Assembly (NCBI GenBank): GCA_010094045.1
Contig: ML986908.1
Coordinates: 1-31,592, forward strand
Reading direction: 5' to 3'
DNA: 31,592 nucleotides
DNA from: Lojkania enalia
Lineage: Eukaryota; Ascomycota; Dothideomycetes; Pleosporales
The translations under genes were made by a program, and so were the position numbers. Shown piece by piece: positions 10,221 to 21,749 of this stretch (the first letter of the stretch is position 1; every line of letters begins with the position of its first letter). The notes beneath the pieces were generated by a model, which was not told where the DNA came from, made no database searches, and saw only the letters and a list, made by a program, of their open reading frames with translations.

Positions 10221-11264
10221 TATCGCAATTTCGCAGTTCCAAAGACTTTTCTAAGGAGAAGAAGAAAAAGAGTTTGAGATATTAATCACGATTATAAGTG
10301 AGCTTATAAGAATTTTCTCTGCTCGCGACATGCAGCGATGTGGCAAAGCAGCGAATTGGGTGCAAGTGGCATCGCTAGGCTCGTGTTTCCATCCTTTGAC
10401 ATAATCCCAGACGCAGATAATTTCCCCGGGTGCCGTCAATCGGACGCAAGATAAACTCCCGTCGACAATTTGACTCGTTGGACATGAAAGAATCATCGAG
10501 GTCGGTTTTGATAAATCTACTACGCCCGTGTCCACTTACGCGGATGTATTACCTCTTGCAACTCTGGATTGTGATGCATCATGCATTAACTGCCTTGTAG
10601 GGCTAGCCCTAGTGCAAAAGAGACTGACAAGGTAAGCGGCATGGAGGATAATTGGTTGTCCCCCGTCACTGCGCTTACTGAATAGATTACGTGTCAGGCG
10701 GGCACACATGCGCACACTTATTCACTCTCAAAGCAAACCCTTGTAACTTTCTTAGGCTTTGCAAACAAGAGCAACTGCGGCGATCCAACCACCTCTCATC
10801 TTAATCGTGGACATTCGAGGCTTTGTAGTCGTAAGTCAGTCGGCATTATATGGCCTTTTAAAATTTACCAGTCACGCTTACAGTTATGACGCAAGATTTA
10901 CATTGTTTTTTCCTGAGTGTTAGCAGTTTCTGCGTCATTCAAATAATGGAAACAAATTTGATGAGTGGTTTTGCTTACTATTGGGATAAATTAAAGGGTG
11001 AAGAAGGTGTAAGCTGACAATGCAAGAGTGTGGCGAGGAAGATAGTAATTTACTCTGCTGAGCCCTTTTAATTATTTGCACTGAGCATTGGTTACAAATA
11101 TAAAGGGACTAGGTGATGCTATGAGTTTCTTGCCGGAACTCCAGGGCGAGAGTTCTAATCCATCACCACAGAAAGAGCCATAACCCTTTTCTTGTACGAA
11201 ATCCGACCGATATCCCTGACGGTTGAGATAGGGACATCCTTTGGCGCCGCATCTTTTCACGGCA
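10221..11264. other. Intergenic: upstream of lipocalin-like gene, downstream of DUF4360 gene
   Basis: Both neighbours are on the minus strand, so this holds the lipocalin promoter and the DUF4360 3' end. Visible items are a perfect 12-bp palindrome AGGGCTAGCCCT at 10599-10610 and a GATGCATCATGCAT stretch near 10572. Open frames at 10251-10535 and 11072-11284 (minus) start at non-ATG codons or shadow the DUF4360 exon, and I do not call them. Confidence 0.45.
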
Positions 11265-12092
11265 TTAACACTTCCTCCACCCAAGGTTCATTATCTCGCC
11301 AAATACTGCATCCGCTGAATCGCCTTTTACGTAACCTGTGACACTCGTGCTAGTTCCAGCAAAGTTCAACGACGCAGATATACTAATCTGAAATCTGGCA
11401 GACGCTTTCGTGCAAATTGATTGTTCATTATCAGACAGCTCTCCATCCTTGTGGAGTAAGAAGTCGTCTTCAAACGGACCATCTATCTTTTTTTGGATAT
11501 TTCCCTATTGGGGAGTCAGCACACAGCTGATATTGTAGGGGAACAAGAAATCATGTATGAACCCGCCATTAGCGCGATAAAAGGAGAGGACGCCAAATTT
11601 CCATATGAAAACAAAAGAAATGGACCCTTCATTAGCTCATAAGCTCACCTTTCCTTTGATATCCTGATTAGTCTTAGGATCAATCCACTTCCATCGACTT
11701 ACAACACTCGCATTAACGCCCTTCTGAAGCTTCACATAGCCCCGAAAATCTATCGATTGCACATCAAAGGCCCATCCGACTGAGCTCATTGTAACATTGA
11801 CACGGCAGAATGCTCTCTTTTTTATATCTCCTGCATTTGGTCCAATGGCGGCTTGAAAGTCGTCGAATAGGAGTGTCATGATAGAATTGTCTTCAGAGAA
11901 AGCTACTGCTACGCTGCCTTGCCTGCAGCCACTCCCATCTGTTCCTACGCTTGGATCGTCAACGGCGACTCCGGATATTGTGGCCGCTCCTTTCGGTGGC
12001 ATAGTTGTGGTTGCCACGAGTGCTGATGCTGGCGATTTCTGAGCGAGGAGAGCGAAGGTGCCTAGCGACATGAGTTGAAATAGGATATTCAT
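11265..12092 (-). CDS. Secreted DUF4360 family protein
   Basis: Two exons on the minus strand, 12092-11649 and 11504-11265, are joined in phase 0 across a 144-bp GT-AG intron with a CTGAC branch site, giving 227 residues. The start is the first in-frame ATG at 12092; the frame extends a little upstream only through a TTG. Residues 1-24 look like a signal peptide ending S-P-A-S-A. The body shows the family pattern: I-S-G-V, G-S-G-C-R-Q-G-S-V-A-V-A-F, a T-L-L-F-D-D-F strand, D-F-R-G-Y-V-x-L-x-K-G-V, then after the intron D-G-P-F-x-D-D-F and a C-terminal G-W-R-K-C. Four Cys could form two disulfides. DUF4360 proteins are small secreted proteins common in filamentous fungi, with no established function. 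Length and both termini match the family, so the copy looks intact. Confidence 0.85.
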
Positions 12093-12657
12093 TACTTCAT
12101 TTAGCGGCCGTTTCAAAGGACGAAGAATGAGTTACGCATGGAATGATGAGCATCTTTGCGGGCAGTCCGATTTAGACTTAAGTCTCCTCACGGCATCGTG
12201 GGGCCGAGTCAAGGATTCTCAAGAACGGGCCTCTTTTCTGGGTCACTTCCCCTGCAAAGGCCTAGTATCCTCTTCTTTTAACGCTGCGCCAGTCCCGGTG
12301 TCGCAGTTAGCGTCGTTCCACTCCGGTGCCACAGCATACGGACTTGTATTGAGACAATACTTCTCAGATTGGGCTTGAAAAGTATATTTATATCAAGAAT
12401 TTCTCTCCTACATGCCAAAGCTTCCAATGAAATATATTCGCCAGCACGAATTTTCTTGACGGGGAAGATTCTATATGTTTTCACCAATAGCGTTGCTGCG
12501 CCTCTCAAAAAAGATTTAGCCTATGTTCTTCCAATCTGAATCAGGTCTGACCTGCAGCTGCGCCATCATCCACATTTAGCACGGCATCGTGCATTCTACA
12601 CTCAACATTCTATCACTCTCCTACGCATTACTAAACTCTCGGCTATACAAATGCTAA
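12093..12657. other. Intergenic: upstream region of the DUF4360 gene
   Basis: The 83-codon plus-strand frame at 12127-12378 starts only 34 bp from the DUF4360 start in the opposite direction. It shows no domain or hydrophobic segment, so it is more likely promoter sequence. Nothing else is seen apart from C-rich, CT-rich stretches near 12590-12657. Confidence 0.45.
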
Positions 12658-13525
12658 TCAATCCGCAAGCTTGACTACTCCTAAATAATCATTCTCACTA
12701 AACACTCTCTCATTCTCTCCAAGATCGCCACCCTTCATCAATCCAAACTTCTCCCCATCTTGCACCAGCGCCTCCACCAAGGTAGTCTTCGCTCCTCGCT
12801 GTTTCCACTATTCGCGCACCTCAAAATGAACTGGCCGATCTCCCTCTACTCCTCGAGCGAATTCCTTGCTAGCGCATGATCACCCCTCCTAAACTTCACT
12901 ACCTATCGCCTCTAATTCGATGCTGCGCGTGTAATCTCTCCGTATGGGAAGAATCCAGCGTCCGACCTCCCATCTCATAAACAAAAGGTACGGGCCTAGA
13001 TGATAAATTCCTAATTCACTCAGGCTTGGCCGTTTGAGGGGCTATCATCACGCATCCATCCGGCCGACTATAAAGGCCAGCACTGCGCCAAAAGACTAGC
13101 CGAATAGCTCTATTCTTTTGATATTGTATTGATCTTCTAATTGGTTCATGGCAGCCAGGACGTCTCTTACACAGAACTTGTTACTCTCCGGAAATCGGTA
13201 GTCTAGTCGCAACGCCGGCACCGGACGTCTTATTAAAGCTAGCTTATATATTTGAGGGTAGTCTCATGACGCCGCTTCCAGCGCCCGATAAGACGACAGT
13301 GGCGGTGGTAACGGATGGTGTTAGCGAAGGAGGCATATGTAGAAAGCGTAAGGTTGCGCCATCAGGGCCATCGTCAAATTTAATATTCAATGGATTGACG
13401 ACGGTAAGCTTTGTGGCATGGGGTGGACGCGAAAAGCCCAGGTAGTCGTGGAGTTTCGCAGGGCCTATGGGAGCTGCGAGTTGCGAGCTGGAAGACATTG
13501 ATGGCATTGAGGAGAATATTGCCAT
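12658..13525 (-). pseudogene. Alpha/beta-hydrolase pseudogene (broken in several places)
   Basis: On the minus strand, an N-terminal part (from about 13525 to 13244) reads T-V-V-L-S-G-A-G-S-G-V at the usual oxyanion strand. The frame then continues with P-A-L-R-L-D-Y-R-F-P-E, V-L-A-A-M-N-Q-L-E and the nucleophile elbow L-F-G-stop-S-F-G-A near 13090-13120. Trp before the catalytic Ser is TAG there, one G-to-A change from TGG. Further stops follow. The catalytic-His region G-D-H-A-L-A-R-N is visible near 12865-12890 with another stop soon after. The C-terminal frame (G-E-K-F-G-L-M-K-G-G-D-L) is shifted relative to it. Strand order and motif spacing fit fungal serine hydrolases of the dienelactone-hydrolase-like group. 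The gene cannot produce a full enzyme. The exact start is uncertain (ATGs at 13525, 13507 and 13498). Confidence 0.75.
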
Positions 13526-14701
13526 TATGATAGCTCTGAATTTCTGAATAGTTTGATCATTAATAAGAAGAGGCCAGGTAGTCGGAATAAACATTGATAA
13601 GCCTATGAAATACATAGGTACTAGCGGAGCGTTTGCCACTCAATTCCAATTGATTCATTGTGGCTTTGGCGTCAGTATTATATCAACTGCAATGCTTTTG
13701 AGTGGAGACTAACGCTACTGTCTACAGAGTCTTGATGTTCGACGGGTTTATACACAGTCCCACTTAGTAGATTCGAGGATCCCGGAATACAACTGTAAGG
13801 GATTTCAAGCCCTAATTTAGAAGGATTTCAATAACAACCATAACATGCACCATGAGAGCCATGCTATAAGGTCTATCTGAATGCACCTCAAGCTACACGC
13901 AAACATTCAGGCCATGTATAGTCGATATAAATATGCACTACGTGCCTCAGCCAGACTGTGGGCAGCGATCACAGTCGTGACGTGAAGTGCGCACCCCCTA
14001 GCAGATCATTGTACTTCAGCCGCTAACTTATGGAGCATAGGAATTATCGAGACTAGTTGAGTTTGTTTCTTATATACTTAAGCGGTAGAGTTCCTTGTCA
14101 ACAAATAACCAAATTCCGAGGCCCTTCCATAGTACTCGCCCATAATGGTTGCCAACATGATGTCTTACCATCATATTTCTGGTTAACGACTCACGTTCGC
14201 ACGCGTGAAACATCAAGGCTCAGCAAAATCTGGACCGTGGGAATCGGCTTGCTAGAAAGCTTTATTTCAAACCCAAGATTGGGAGCGAGCAACGTCAGAG
14301 ATACTCCATTGGCTAAGATATGACACCTCCTGAGCGATTATGGTTAGCAAAGGGAAGTAGTGACGCAAAGTCAGATCTGACACGAAACTACCAATGGAGA
14401 GGGCGTCGTAATGATATAGCTCGGCACAGGAATATCATCCTTAAAGTGAACCTTCGGTCCAATTCGGATGCAAAATAGCTTGATTCAATATGCAAATACA
14501 ATGCGACGCGAATTATTCACAATGAAGTATTACGCTCAACACGAGAATAACCGACAGTTCCAGCCGCTTAACCGGACCAGACGGCTGGGCCAGGGGTGAC
14601 ATATTTGAAGCTCGGATCCCAGATAGCCTTCGAGAATATCGCCTCACTGAAGCATAATCAGTACAATCGCAAAAAAAAAAAAATGATACTTAAAACGATG
14701 C
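13526..14701. other. Intergenic between hydrolase pseudogene and second AA9 gene
   Basis: About 1.2 kb without a supportable gene. The 88-codon plus-strand frame at 14057-14323 has no recognised domain. A run of 13 A at 14671-14683 lies just past the AA9 stop codon, in its 3' region. No repeats or RNA genes seen. Confidence 0.45.
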
Positions 14702-15366
14702 TCACTTGGTCTTATAGGCGCCCGGAAATTGAACGCCACTTGGGTTTGCACTTCCGCCGCCCGTGACATTGATTTGGAAGCACGAGACGTATGGCTGAGC
14801 GTTTCCAGGGCCAGCGTGCAGGGCAATAGCCTCAGCACGAACGAGGTAGTTTCCTGATGCCAGTGACTTAGGAACGGTGAAAGATTTCTTTCCACAGTTG
14901 GCGTTCAAGATCTCGGTTCCCCAAGAGGCTGTTGTGCCACTGTAGCCGTCCTCTGCAACCTTAAACCACGATGCGGATTTGGCGGTCTTCGCGTCGGATA
15001 CCTTAGCCATGTATACCATGACCGGGCCGTAGTGCTGGCCACCGATGGCTTCGTTACTGCAGGATCGTTGACCGGGCTGCTGGTGCATTTCAACGGTGAG
15101 AGAGGAGCCAGCTACATCAAATAAGTCGGTCTCCGTCCGAAACATGAGTGAATGAACGAACCTGCGACATCGCAAACGCCAGAAGCAGCGGCTGGGCTTC
15201 GTCCGCAAAACATATCGGCGCTAGTGACACCTGCGATCGGGCTATTATCCTTAACGACCCGAGTGCACTCGGTATTCTTATCGGTGCTGCCAACCCAGAG
15301 CTGTTGCCATGTTGCGTGTGCGGAAACGGACGCAGCTGCGGCGAGGAGGAGAATAGCTGTCTTCAT
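14702..15366 (-). CDS. AA9 family lytic polysaccharide monooxygenase, secreted, complete copper site
   Basis: Two exons on the minus strand, 15366-15162 and 15111-14702, with a 50-bp GT-AG intron, give 204 residues. The signal peptide M-K-T-A-I-L-L-L-A-A-A-A-S-V-S-A is cut before His17, the N-terminal copper ligand. The second copper His is H95 in Q-H-Y-G-P-V-M-V-Y-M. The second-sphere pair is H167 (I-A-L-H-A) and Q174, and the axial Tyr is Y176 in Q-P-Y-V-S-C-F-Q; a likely disulfide is C54-C179. These are all the residues expected of an active AA9 enzyme that oxidises cellulose or hemicellulose using copper and O2 or H2O2. It ends G-V-Q-F-P-G-A-Y without a binding module. It is shorter than the other AA9 protein in this window, and the two belong to different subgroups. 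A pyrimidine/purine-rich tract precedes the ATG. Confidence 0.93.
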
Positions 15367-15959
15367 TTTCTTTTCTTCTTACAATCTTAACAGGTACCGA
15401 GCGAAGGACTTGGAAACGCGATGTCGAAATCAGAGATGAAGGCAGACCGTGCCTTTTATTTTTCAACTATGTAACTTTCCCGGAACAATTCCCAGATCAT
15501 TCGGGCAACTAAGGTCCGCCACTCTACCTTGCGCCTAGCCTCCCACAAATTGATAATCATCCCCCCCATTAAGCAAGTTAGCATGACCGTACGTTTAATT
15601 ATCCCAATCTGTTCAGTTTCACTCATTTGCTTCGAATCCCAACGGTATGAACGCAGAACCCGGAAGTTTTGGTATGTAGCGTTTGACTGGTTAAGGATTC
15701 TTTAATTCGGCCGGCAAATAAATTTGTGGGGTGCATTTATATGGACGAAATAATATGTACGGCTTGGCGACATGGCCACGCGATCAAACGACCATCGAAT
15801 GCCAAGGAGTGATATAGGGTAATATAGTATATATATGAGGATGCCTAACACTTTAGGGGCTTAGCGAGCCAGCCAAGAATGGGCGCTAGATGCAGGAGTG
15901 AGACTATAAGGTACCCAATCGTCGTACATGCTTCGTTGACGTCACTATATAGCAAACAG
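15367..15959. other. Upstream region of the second AA9 gene and right edge of gene island
   Basis: Upstream of the start at 15366 the minus strand has a purine-rich leader (AAGAAGAAAAGAAA) and an A/T-rich TATA-like stretch near 15450-15465. A GTGGGG at 15726-15731 fits the SYGGRG pattern bound by the carbon repressor CreA/Cre1, which would make sense for a cellulolytic enzyme, but one hexamer is weak evidence. No other gene is visible. Confidence 0.4.
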
Positions 15960-15975
15960 CTACTTCAAGAAGTAG
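15960..15975. repeat. Perfect inverted repeat at the island/AT-block junction
   Basis: CTACTTC-AA-GAAGTAG, a 7-bp stem with a 2-bp centre, sits exactly where ordinary sequence gives way to RIP-decayed DNA. It is followed by another AGAAGTAGTTAG. It could be the end of a decayed element, but no matching far end was found. Confidence 0.4.
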
Positions 15976-16446
15976 TTTTTCTATTTTTACTTTCCTAGAA
16001 GTAGTTAGTTCTAAAGTACTAAAGTAAATAAGACTAAGATTAGATTTAAAAAATAAAATAATAGAATTAAATTAAAACTTATTTTTACTTTAGAAATATT
16101 TAATAAACTAATATAAAATACTATTAAATAAATTATCTTATTAGATAAACTAAAATTTTCTAGTAGAAAATATAATACCTATAATATATAATATTTTAAT
16201 ACTTATAAAAAGATAATATTTAAAAAGAAGATAGAAGTAAATTTACTTTTTAAATATATAAATCTAGCTAATTTTAAAACTTATAAACTACTATTAATAT
16301 ATTTTATTAAATAATCTCTATTAGCTAGTATAATATTAGTAAGATAAAATAGAGTAGAGTATAGTATTATATAATATATATAGTATATAAGAATAGTAGA
16401 ATAGATAAATATCTATTTTATTAATTATTATAGAATATTATATATA
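15976..16446. other. AT-rich decayed repeat DNA, unassigned
   Basis: Nearly free of CpA and TpG and very AT-rich, so it is RIP-decayed repeat sequence. I recognise no terminal repeat or coding motif. Confidence 0.4.
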
Positions 16447-16762
16447 TAATAAAATACTATTAAATAAGTTAAAATTTCTTAATATTCTAAACCTACTAAC
16501 TTTAACTAGTTAAACTATTATTAGAATTATCTAAAAAAATATTTTAAGTACTTATATTTAACTTAAAAAAAGTAGATCTATCTATTTAATATATTTATAT
16601 ATTATATTTAGTTCTACTATAATTTCTATATTATTATATATCTAGTTAAACTCTTTCTTATCTATCTATATAATAAACTTTTTTTAAACTTTAGAGTATT
16701 TTAAAAGCTTTAATAGCTATTTATATTAATCTCTTATTATATTCTATTATTCTATTCTACTA

Positions 16763-18620
16763 TAATATACTTTATAAGCGAGCGGCCTATATAAATAAGT
16801 AGTCTACTCTATTAACTTTTTTAACCTTTATATATATATAGCTTAACAACTAAGTAATATAATAGTAATTTACAACTTACGCGATTATTTTATAGAAACC
16901 TCTATATCCTTCTAATATATATAAGAATTATGTCTAGTCTTACTATAGCAGTTATAGTACGCTTTATACTATCCGCTTATACTTAATCGCACCCTAAATT
17001 AGCGTATTATAGCCTAAGTTTCCTCCTTATTATCCTTTTTAGCAATAATTATCTCTTCTTATACTTTTATTAGGGTCCCTTATACTTAAATCTACCTTTT
17101 TTTCCGCTGTTTCTATTTTATTACTACTTTATTTACTTTTTAAAGGCTAATAATTTTATTATATATTAACCCAATCTAATATATTACTTTTATAGAGCCT
17201 TTTTTAAGCTAATTTAGCTTCTTAATAATAGAAGCTAGTAAAGAACTTATATCCCTTTAAATCCGATTATAAATTAATATTAATTAAGCTTCTAACTCGT
17301 ATACGTTACTTAGTATTTTTACTTTCTATAAGGTATTATCTTATACTAGTAGTATTAGTATATAAAGCTTTATATTAAGCGTTAAAAGTACTACTTCTAA
17401 ATTAAATAGGACTAGACTAGCTCTTTAAAAGCTTATATAGATATTATCCTTTATAATTAATATATTAAAAGTAGCTTTAAAGGCTAGAAAGAACTTAAGT
17501 TTTATAATATAGTTAATATAATTATATACTAAGACTAAGATCTAATTTCTATATATATACTTTAATAGTAAAAAGTAGCCTATATCTAGTAGCTATAATA
17601 GGTATAATAAATAAGCTAGTATATAGAGTAGAATAATACCCTATTCCTCGCAGAGTTTCTGGAAATTAAGTAAGTTATAACTATTATAGCTATTAAAGAT
17701 TAGTAGTTAATATATATCTATTATATAATCTTTTATATATTTATAAAAGTACTTTATCTACTTAATACTAAGTTTATTTATTATCCAGCTATTCTTACTA
17801 ACTGTAATAGCCTAGTTCTTAAGTATATTATCGCTTTCGTACTAGGTAGAGAGATAATAGTAGCTAGTAATAATAATAAAAAGTAGAAGCATCTAACTAG
17901 TAGTATTAATCTCCTAAATTACTAAAATCTATTTATAATTACCTAATTAAATTATCTTTAGTTAATTATATCTTTCTATACTTATAATAACTAGTTATAA
18001 TAAGATAACGCTTATTTAAAAGCTAGATTTGTTAAAGTTGTATATATCCTTATCTATAATACTATACTTCTTTTTAATACGCTGTATAAGTTTAAACTAG
18101 CCTTTAATTATCTTAAGATCTTCGTATAAAGCTTTCTAGTAATTATAAGACTAATTTAGGCGTATTTTAAGCTTAGGAGTACGTTTAATAAAGTTCCTAA
18201 GCTAATATATACTAATCTAACCTATATTATACTTAGTAAGTAAGCTATTAGCTATATTTTATATAGTAGTTAAAGTAGATATAAATCTTTGTAAATCTAG
18301 GTTAAATATATATTAAATAATAACCTCCTCTTTAGGTTTTATTAGTCTCTTTAAATTAGGCTTATAATTATACTATAAGCGGATTCTAGTATATTATTAG
18401 TATATGGTTATTTAAATTATATTAAATATTAAAGTAGTACGTCTTTTACTATTTATTTAGCCTCTTTTAGTAGTTAAGAGGGTTAAGTTTACTTAATTCT
18501 CGTTTTAGGCTGTATTCTTATTATTTCGTTATTATATTATTATTAAAAGCTTAGGTGTCGCATTTTAGTAATAGAGTAGACTGCTCGCTTATATAAGCCG
18601 CTCGCTTATAAAATATATTA
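16763..18620 (-). mobile_element. Element C: Fot1/pogo-like transposon, complete length, RIP-decayed
   Basis: Bounded by inverted repeats of about 53 bp. Both ends read TAATATAYTTTATAAGCGAG inward and differ only by C/T and G/A changes. As in element B, each repeat has an internal duplicate of a TATAAGCGAGCGGC-like motif. Length is 1858 bp. The transposase lies on the minus strand: the catalytic Asp block is recognisable near 18005-18060 and the DNA-binding end near 18200-18400. All frames are broken by TAG/TAA. TA dinucleotides flank the element, and the sequences on either side join into element E. Confidence 0.8.
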
Positions 18621-18846
18621 TCTACTTTCTCTTATATAATTTTCGCTTAGTTAATATTTTTATTTACTCTTTAAACTTAGTAATCTAAGAGTTTATAAGC
18701 GTATTTTAGTATAGTAATAATTTAGCCTCTTTAATAAGTTATATAAACTTATTTTAAGTTATTATAAATAATAAGTTAAAAGAATTTTATATAAGTTTTA
18801 ATTAAAATAGAAATTTAAATATATTATTTAGAGTTTTTAATACTTA

Positions 18847-20698
18847 TAATATATTCTACTATTAAAGCAGCTAAACTATTAAAGTAGCTACTTTTTTTTA
18901 ATATAATAAATACTATATATAAAAAGTTAATTTACTTAATACTAATAAGAGATCTTATATATAATATACTTTTATCTAATTTAGAATTTTCCCTACTATC
19001 CTTTTAGTATATACGAGTATTATATCTAGTCTTACTATAGTTACTATAGTAGTATTAAGCTAGTTAAACTCTTTCTTAAATATTAGTACTATAAATCTTT
19101 TAAAGGGCTGAGAGCTTATAAATACTTTAACAGCTATATATAAAGATCTCTTATTATATAATATTATACTACTATATTAAGTATACTTTCTTTTATATAT
19201 TTTATATTTAGTTACTTTATTTAATTATCTTTTAAGTTTAGAGTTGCGAGCTTAAAAAAGTATATTCTAATATAGTATTAACTTAGCATCTTTTATAAGT
19301 TATAAGAATCTTTCTTATACCTCTTTTAATAATTATATAAAGGATTTTTATATAAGTATTAATTATAATCTAAATTTATATATATTACTTAGAGTTTTAA
19401 ACTATTAGAAGTCTTCTTATAGAAGTAGTTCTAGTAGGGTATATAATTATATATTAAGGTAATTTAATATAACCTATATATTTAGAGGAATAATTTCTAT
19501 TATTTTAAAAGTCTTTTAATAGTTCTTATACGTAAATATATTAAAAAACGCGTTCTTAAAAGCTAGAAGAAAGCCTTCTTTATTAATATAATAGATGTAT
19601 TAGCGTGCTAAGTTTTATATATATTATAAATACTTTAACTTTAATAGTAAAAAGTAAACTATATTAAGAGCCTAAAGTATATATAATAAATAAGAAAATA
19701 TATAAAGTATTAGAATCTTTTATATAAGGTAGTAATTTTTAAATTTCTAGTTAAGGTAGTTTTTATAGCTATCTAAAATAAGTAGCTTATATAACTCTAC
19801 CTAACATATCTTTATATACTTATTAAAGTACTTTAGCTACTTAAAACTAAGTATAGTATTTATCTAGCGGTTCTTAGAAACTGAAATTTTCTAATTATAT
19901 AATATACCTACTTCTTTATATTATATAGAGATATAGACGCGTTCTCTATAGATAATAAATAGTAGGGTTATATATATAGTAGTATAAATACTCTAAATAA
20001 CTATAACTTACTCGCAATTATCTAGCTATATAAAAGTAGGCTTTATACAATATTCTAAACCTATAATAACTTTTATAATACTAATAATACCTATTTAAAA
20101 GTCTATCTTATTAAAGTTGTAGATATTATTATTATATATACTATATTTTGCAATTATATCCTATACGAGCTTAAACTATATGTTAATAACCTTTAGATTC
20201 TCTTATTTTATTTTTTAGCAATCTTTTACTTAATTAAAGGCTATTTTAAACTTATTTATATATACTATAAATCGTTTAAACTAATTCTTTCTTATAAGTA
20301 TTCTATTATATACGCCTAATAGTTTATCTGCTATATCTATTACCTTATATAGCTAGGGCGTAAATCCTCGCGAATTAAGGTTAAGAATATATTATACGAT
20401 TGTTTATTCTTCGGTTATTATAAGCTTCTAGAAATTTAGTTATATATAAGAGTAAAATACAATTCTATAAAGTTAAGTAGAGAGTTGTTAATATTATATA
20501 TTAAAAGCTATAGCACCGTGTTATACGCTCTTAAACTGGCCTAATTTATATGCCTATAAGGTAAGTTTAATTCTACCTTCTTATTAAATTAATAGAAGAT
20601 TATATTATAGATTTATTATAGTTCGTACGTAGTATTTATAATACTAAGAAAAAGTAGCCGCTTCGATAGTTTAGCTGCTTTAATAGTAGAATACGTTA
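18847..20698 (-). mobile_element. Element D: pogo-like transposon of a second subfamily, RIP-decayed
   Basis: Terminal inverted repeats of about 50 bp. The left (18847) starts TAATATATTCTACTATTAAA; the right (ends 20698) is its complement with RIP-type changes and is less decayed (GCCGCTTCGATAG kept). Each repeat carries two spaced copies of an AAAGCAGCTA / GAAGCGGCTA motif, the same design as B and C with different sequence. Length is 1852 bp. The transposase frame is on the minus strand, with the catalytic Asp region near 20095-20140, and is full of stops. It is inserted in element E at a TA. Confidence 0.8.
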
Positions 20699-21467
20699 AT
20701 ATTTTTAGTATAGAAAGTTTTAGTAGAGTATATAATTATACTTTAAAGTATTTAAATATTATCTATATATTTAAAAAGATTAGATCTAATATTTTAAAGG
20801 TTTTTTAATAGTTATTATATATAAATATATTAAAAAACGCGTTTTTAAAGGCTAGTAGAAAGCCTTTCTTATTAATATAAAAGATGTACTAGTATATTAA
20901 GTCTTATATATATTAAGAGTACTTCTACTTTAAAGGCCTAAAGTAAACTATATTAAATAGTTAGAGGATATATAATAAATAGGCTAGTATATAGAAGGTA
21001 AGAATCTTTTTTTTTAAGGTAGTAGTCCTTAAAATTCTAGTTAAGGTAGTTCTTATAACTATCTAGAATTAGTAGCTAATATAGTTCTATCTAATATACT
21101 TTTATATAAGTATTAAAGTACTTTAACTACTTAAAACTAAGCGTATTATTTATCTAGCTATTTTTAGATACTAAAAGCTTCTAATTATATAATATATCTA
21201 TCTCTTTATACTAAGTAGAAATATAAATATACCCTTTATAAATAATAAAAGGTAGAGTTATATACCCTACTATATAGATACTCTAGATAATAGTAATCTA
21301 CTCTTAATTATCTAGCTATATAAGATTAGATCTTATATATCTCTTTAAGCCTATAATAACTTTTATAGATCTAATTATACTTATCTAGAAGTTAGTTTTA
21401 TTAAAGTTCTATATATTCTTATTATAAATACTATAATATAGTTTATAAGTAAGCTATTAGTATAAGC

Positions 21468-21749
21468 TATAATAATGTAAAGAAATCGTTCTATAAAAAG
21501 TTTTATATATAATCTTATCCTAAAGCTTTTCGCTTATCTTATTCTACTCCTAGTTCTACCCCTTTTCCCATCCGTATATAATTATATACTCTCTTATAAG
21601 TAGTTTAATAGTTTTTCTATATCCTTTTATATAAGGCCTATAAGTATTAATAGAATTCTTAGGTCTCTAAACCCCGACATACTTTTATATACCTCTAAGT
21701 AGATTTATACCGTATTTAGACCTATTATCTTACCTACGCTATTATATTA
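21468..21749. repeat. 282-bp direct repeat, left copy (LTR-like)
   Basis: Matches 22403-22684 over its full length without gaps that I can see. Differences are nearly all transitions (for example TTCTATAAAAAG here, TTCCACGAAAAG there). This copy is the more decayed of the two. Confidence 0.8.

Larger units (their letters stand above)
16447..21467 (-). mobile_element. Element E: pogo-like transposon remnant split by elements C and D
   Basis: Three separated pieces, 16447-16762, 18621-18846 and 20699-21467, join into one sequence collinear with element D. Left piece: a CTAGTTAAACTCTTTCTTA match (16642 against 19061 in D), continuing to CTCTTATTATAT. Middle piece: TACTTTCTYTTATATA at 18622, against 19184 in D. 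Right piece: GTATATAATTATA, then TTAAAAAACGCGTT at 20831, against the same string in D at 19542. A tentative left terminal repeat starts at 16447. On the right, E loses the catalytic-Asp-to-helix-turn-helix segment (internal deletion near 21435) and stops where the 282-bp repeat begins. It is the oldest of the three elements here. Confidence 0.7.

Noticed and set aside
10251..10535. 94-codon minus-strand open frame upstream of the lipocalin-like gene
   Set aside because: Starts at GTG, has no recognised motif, and lies where the lipocalin promoter should be.
11072..11284. 70-codon minus-strand open frame
   Set aside because: Its beginning overlaps the end of the DUF4360 coding sequence in another frame; shadow frame.
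12127..12378. 83-codon plus-strand open frame
   Set aside because: No domain features; most likely promoter DNA of the divergent DUF4360 gene.
14057..14323. 88-codon plus-strand open frame
   Set aside because: No recognisable family, no intron structure, no signal peptide.
14671..14683. 13-A run as a sign of a retrotransposed (LINE/SINE) tail
   Set aside because: No target duplication or upstream retroelement body; it is in the 3' region of the AA9 gene and is probably a simple homopolymer.
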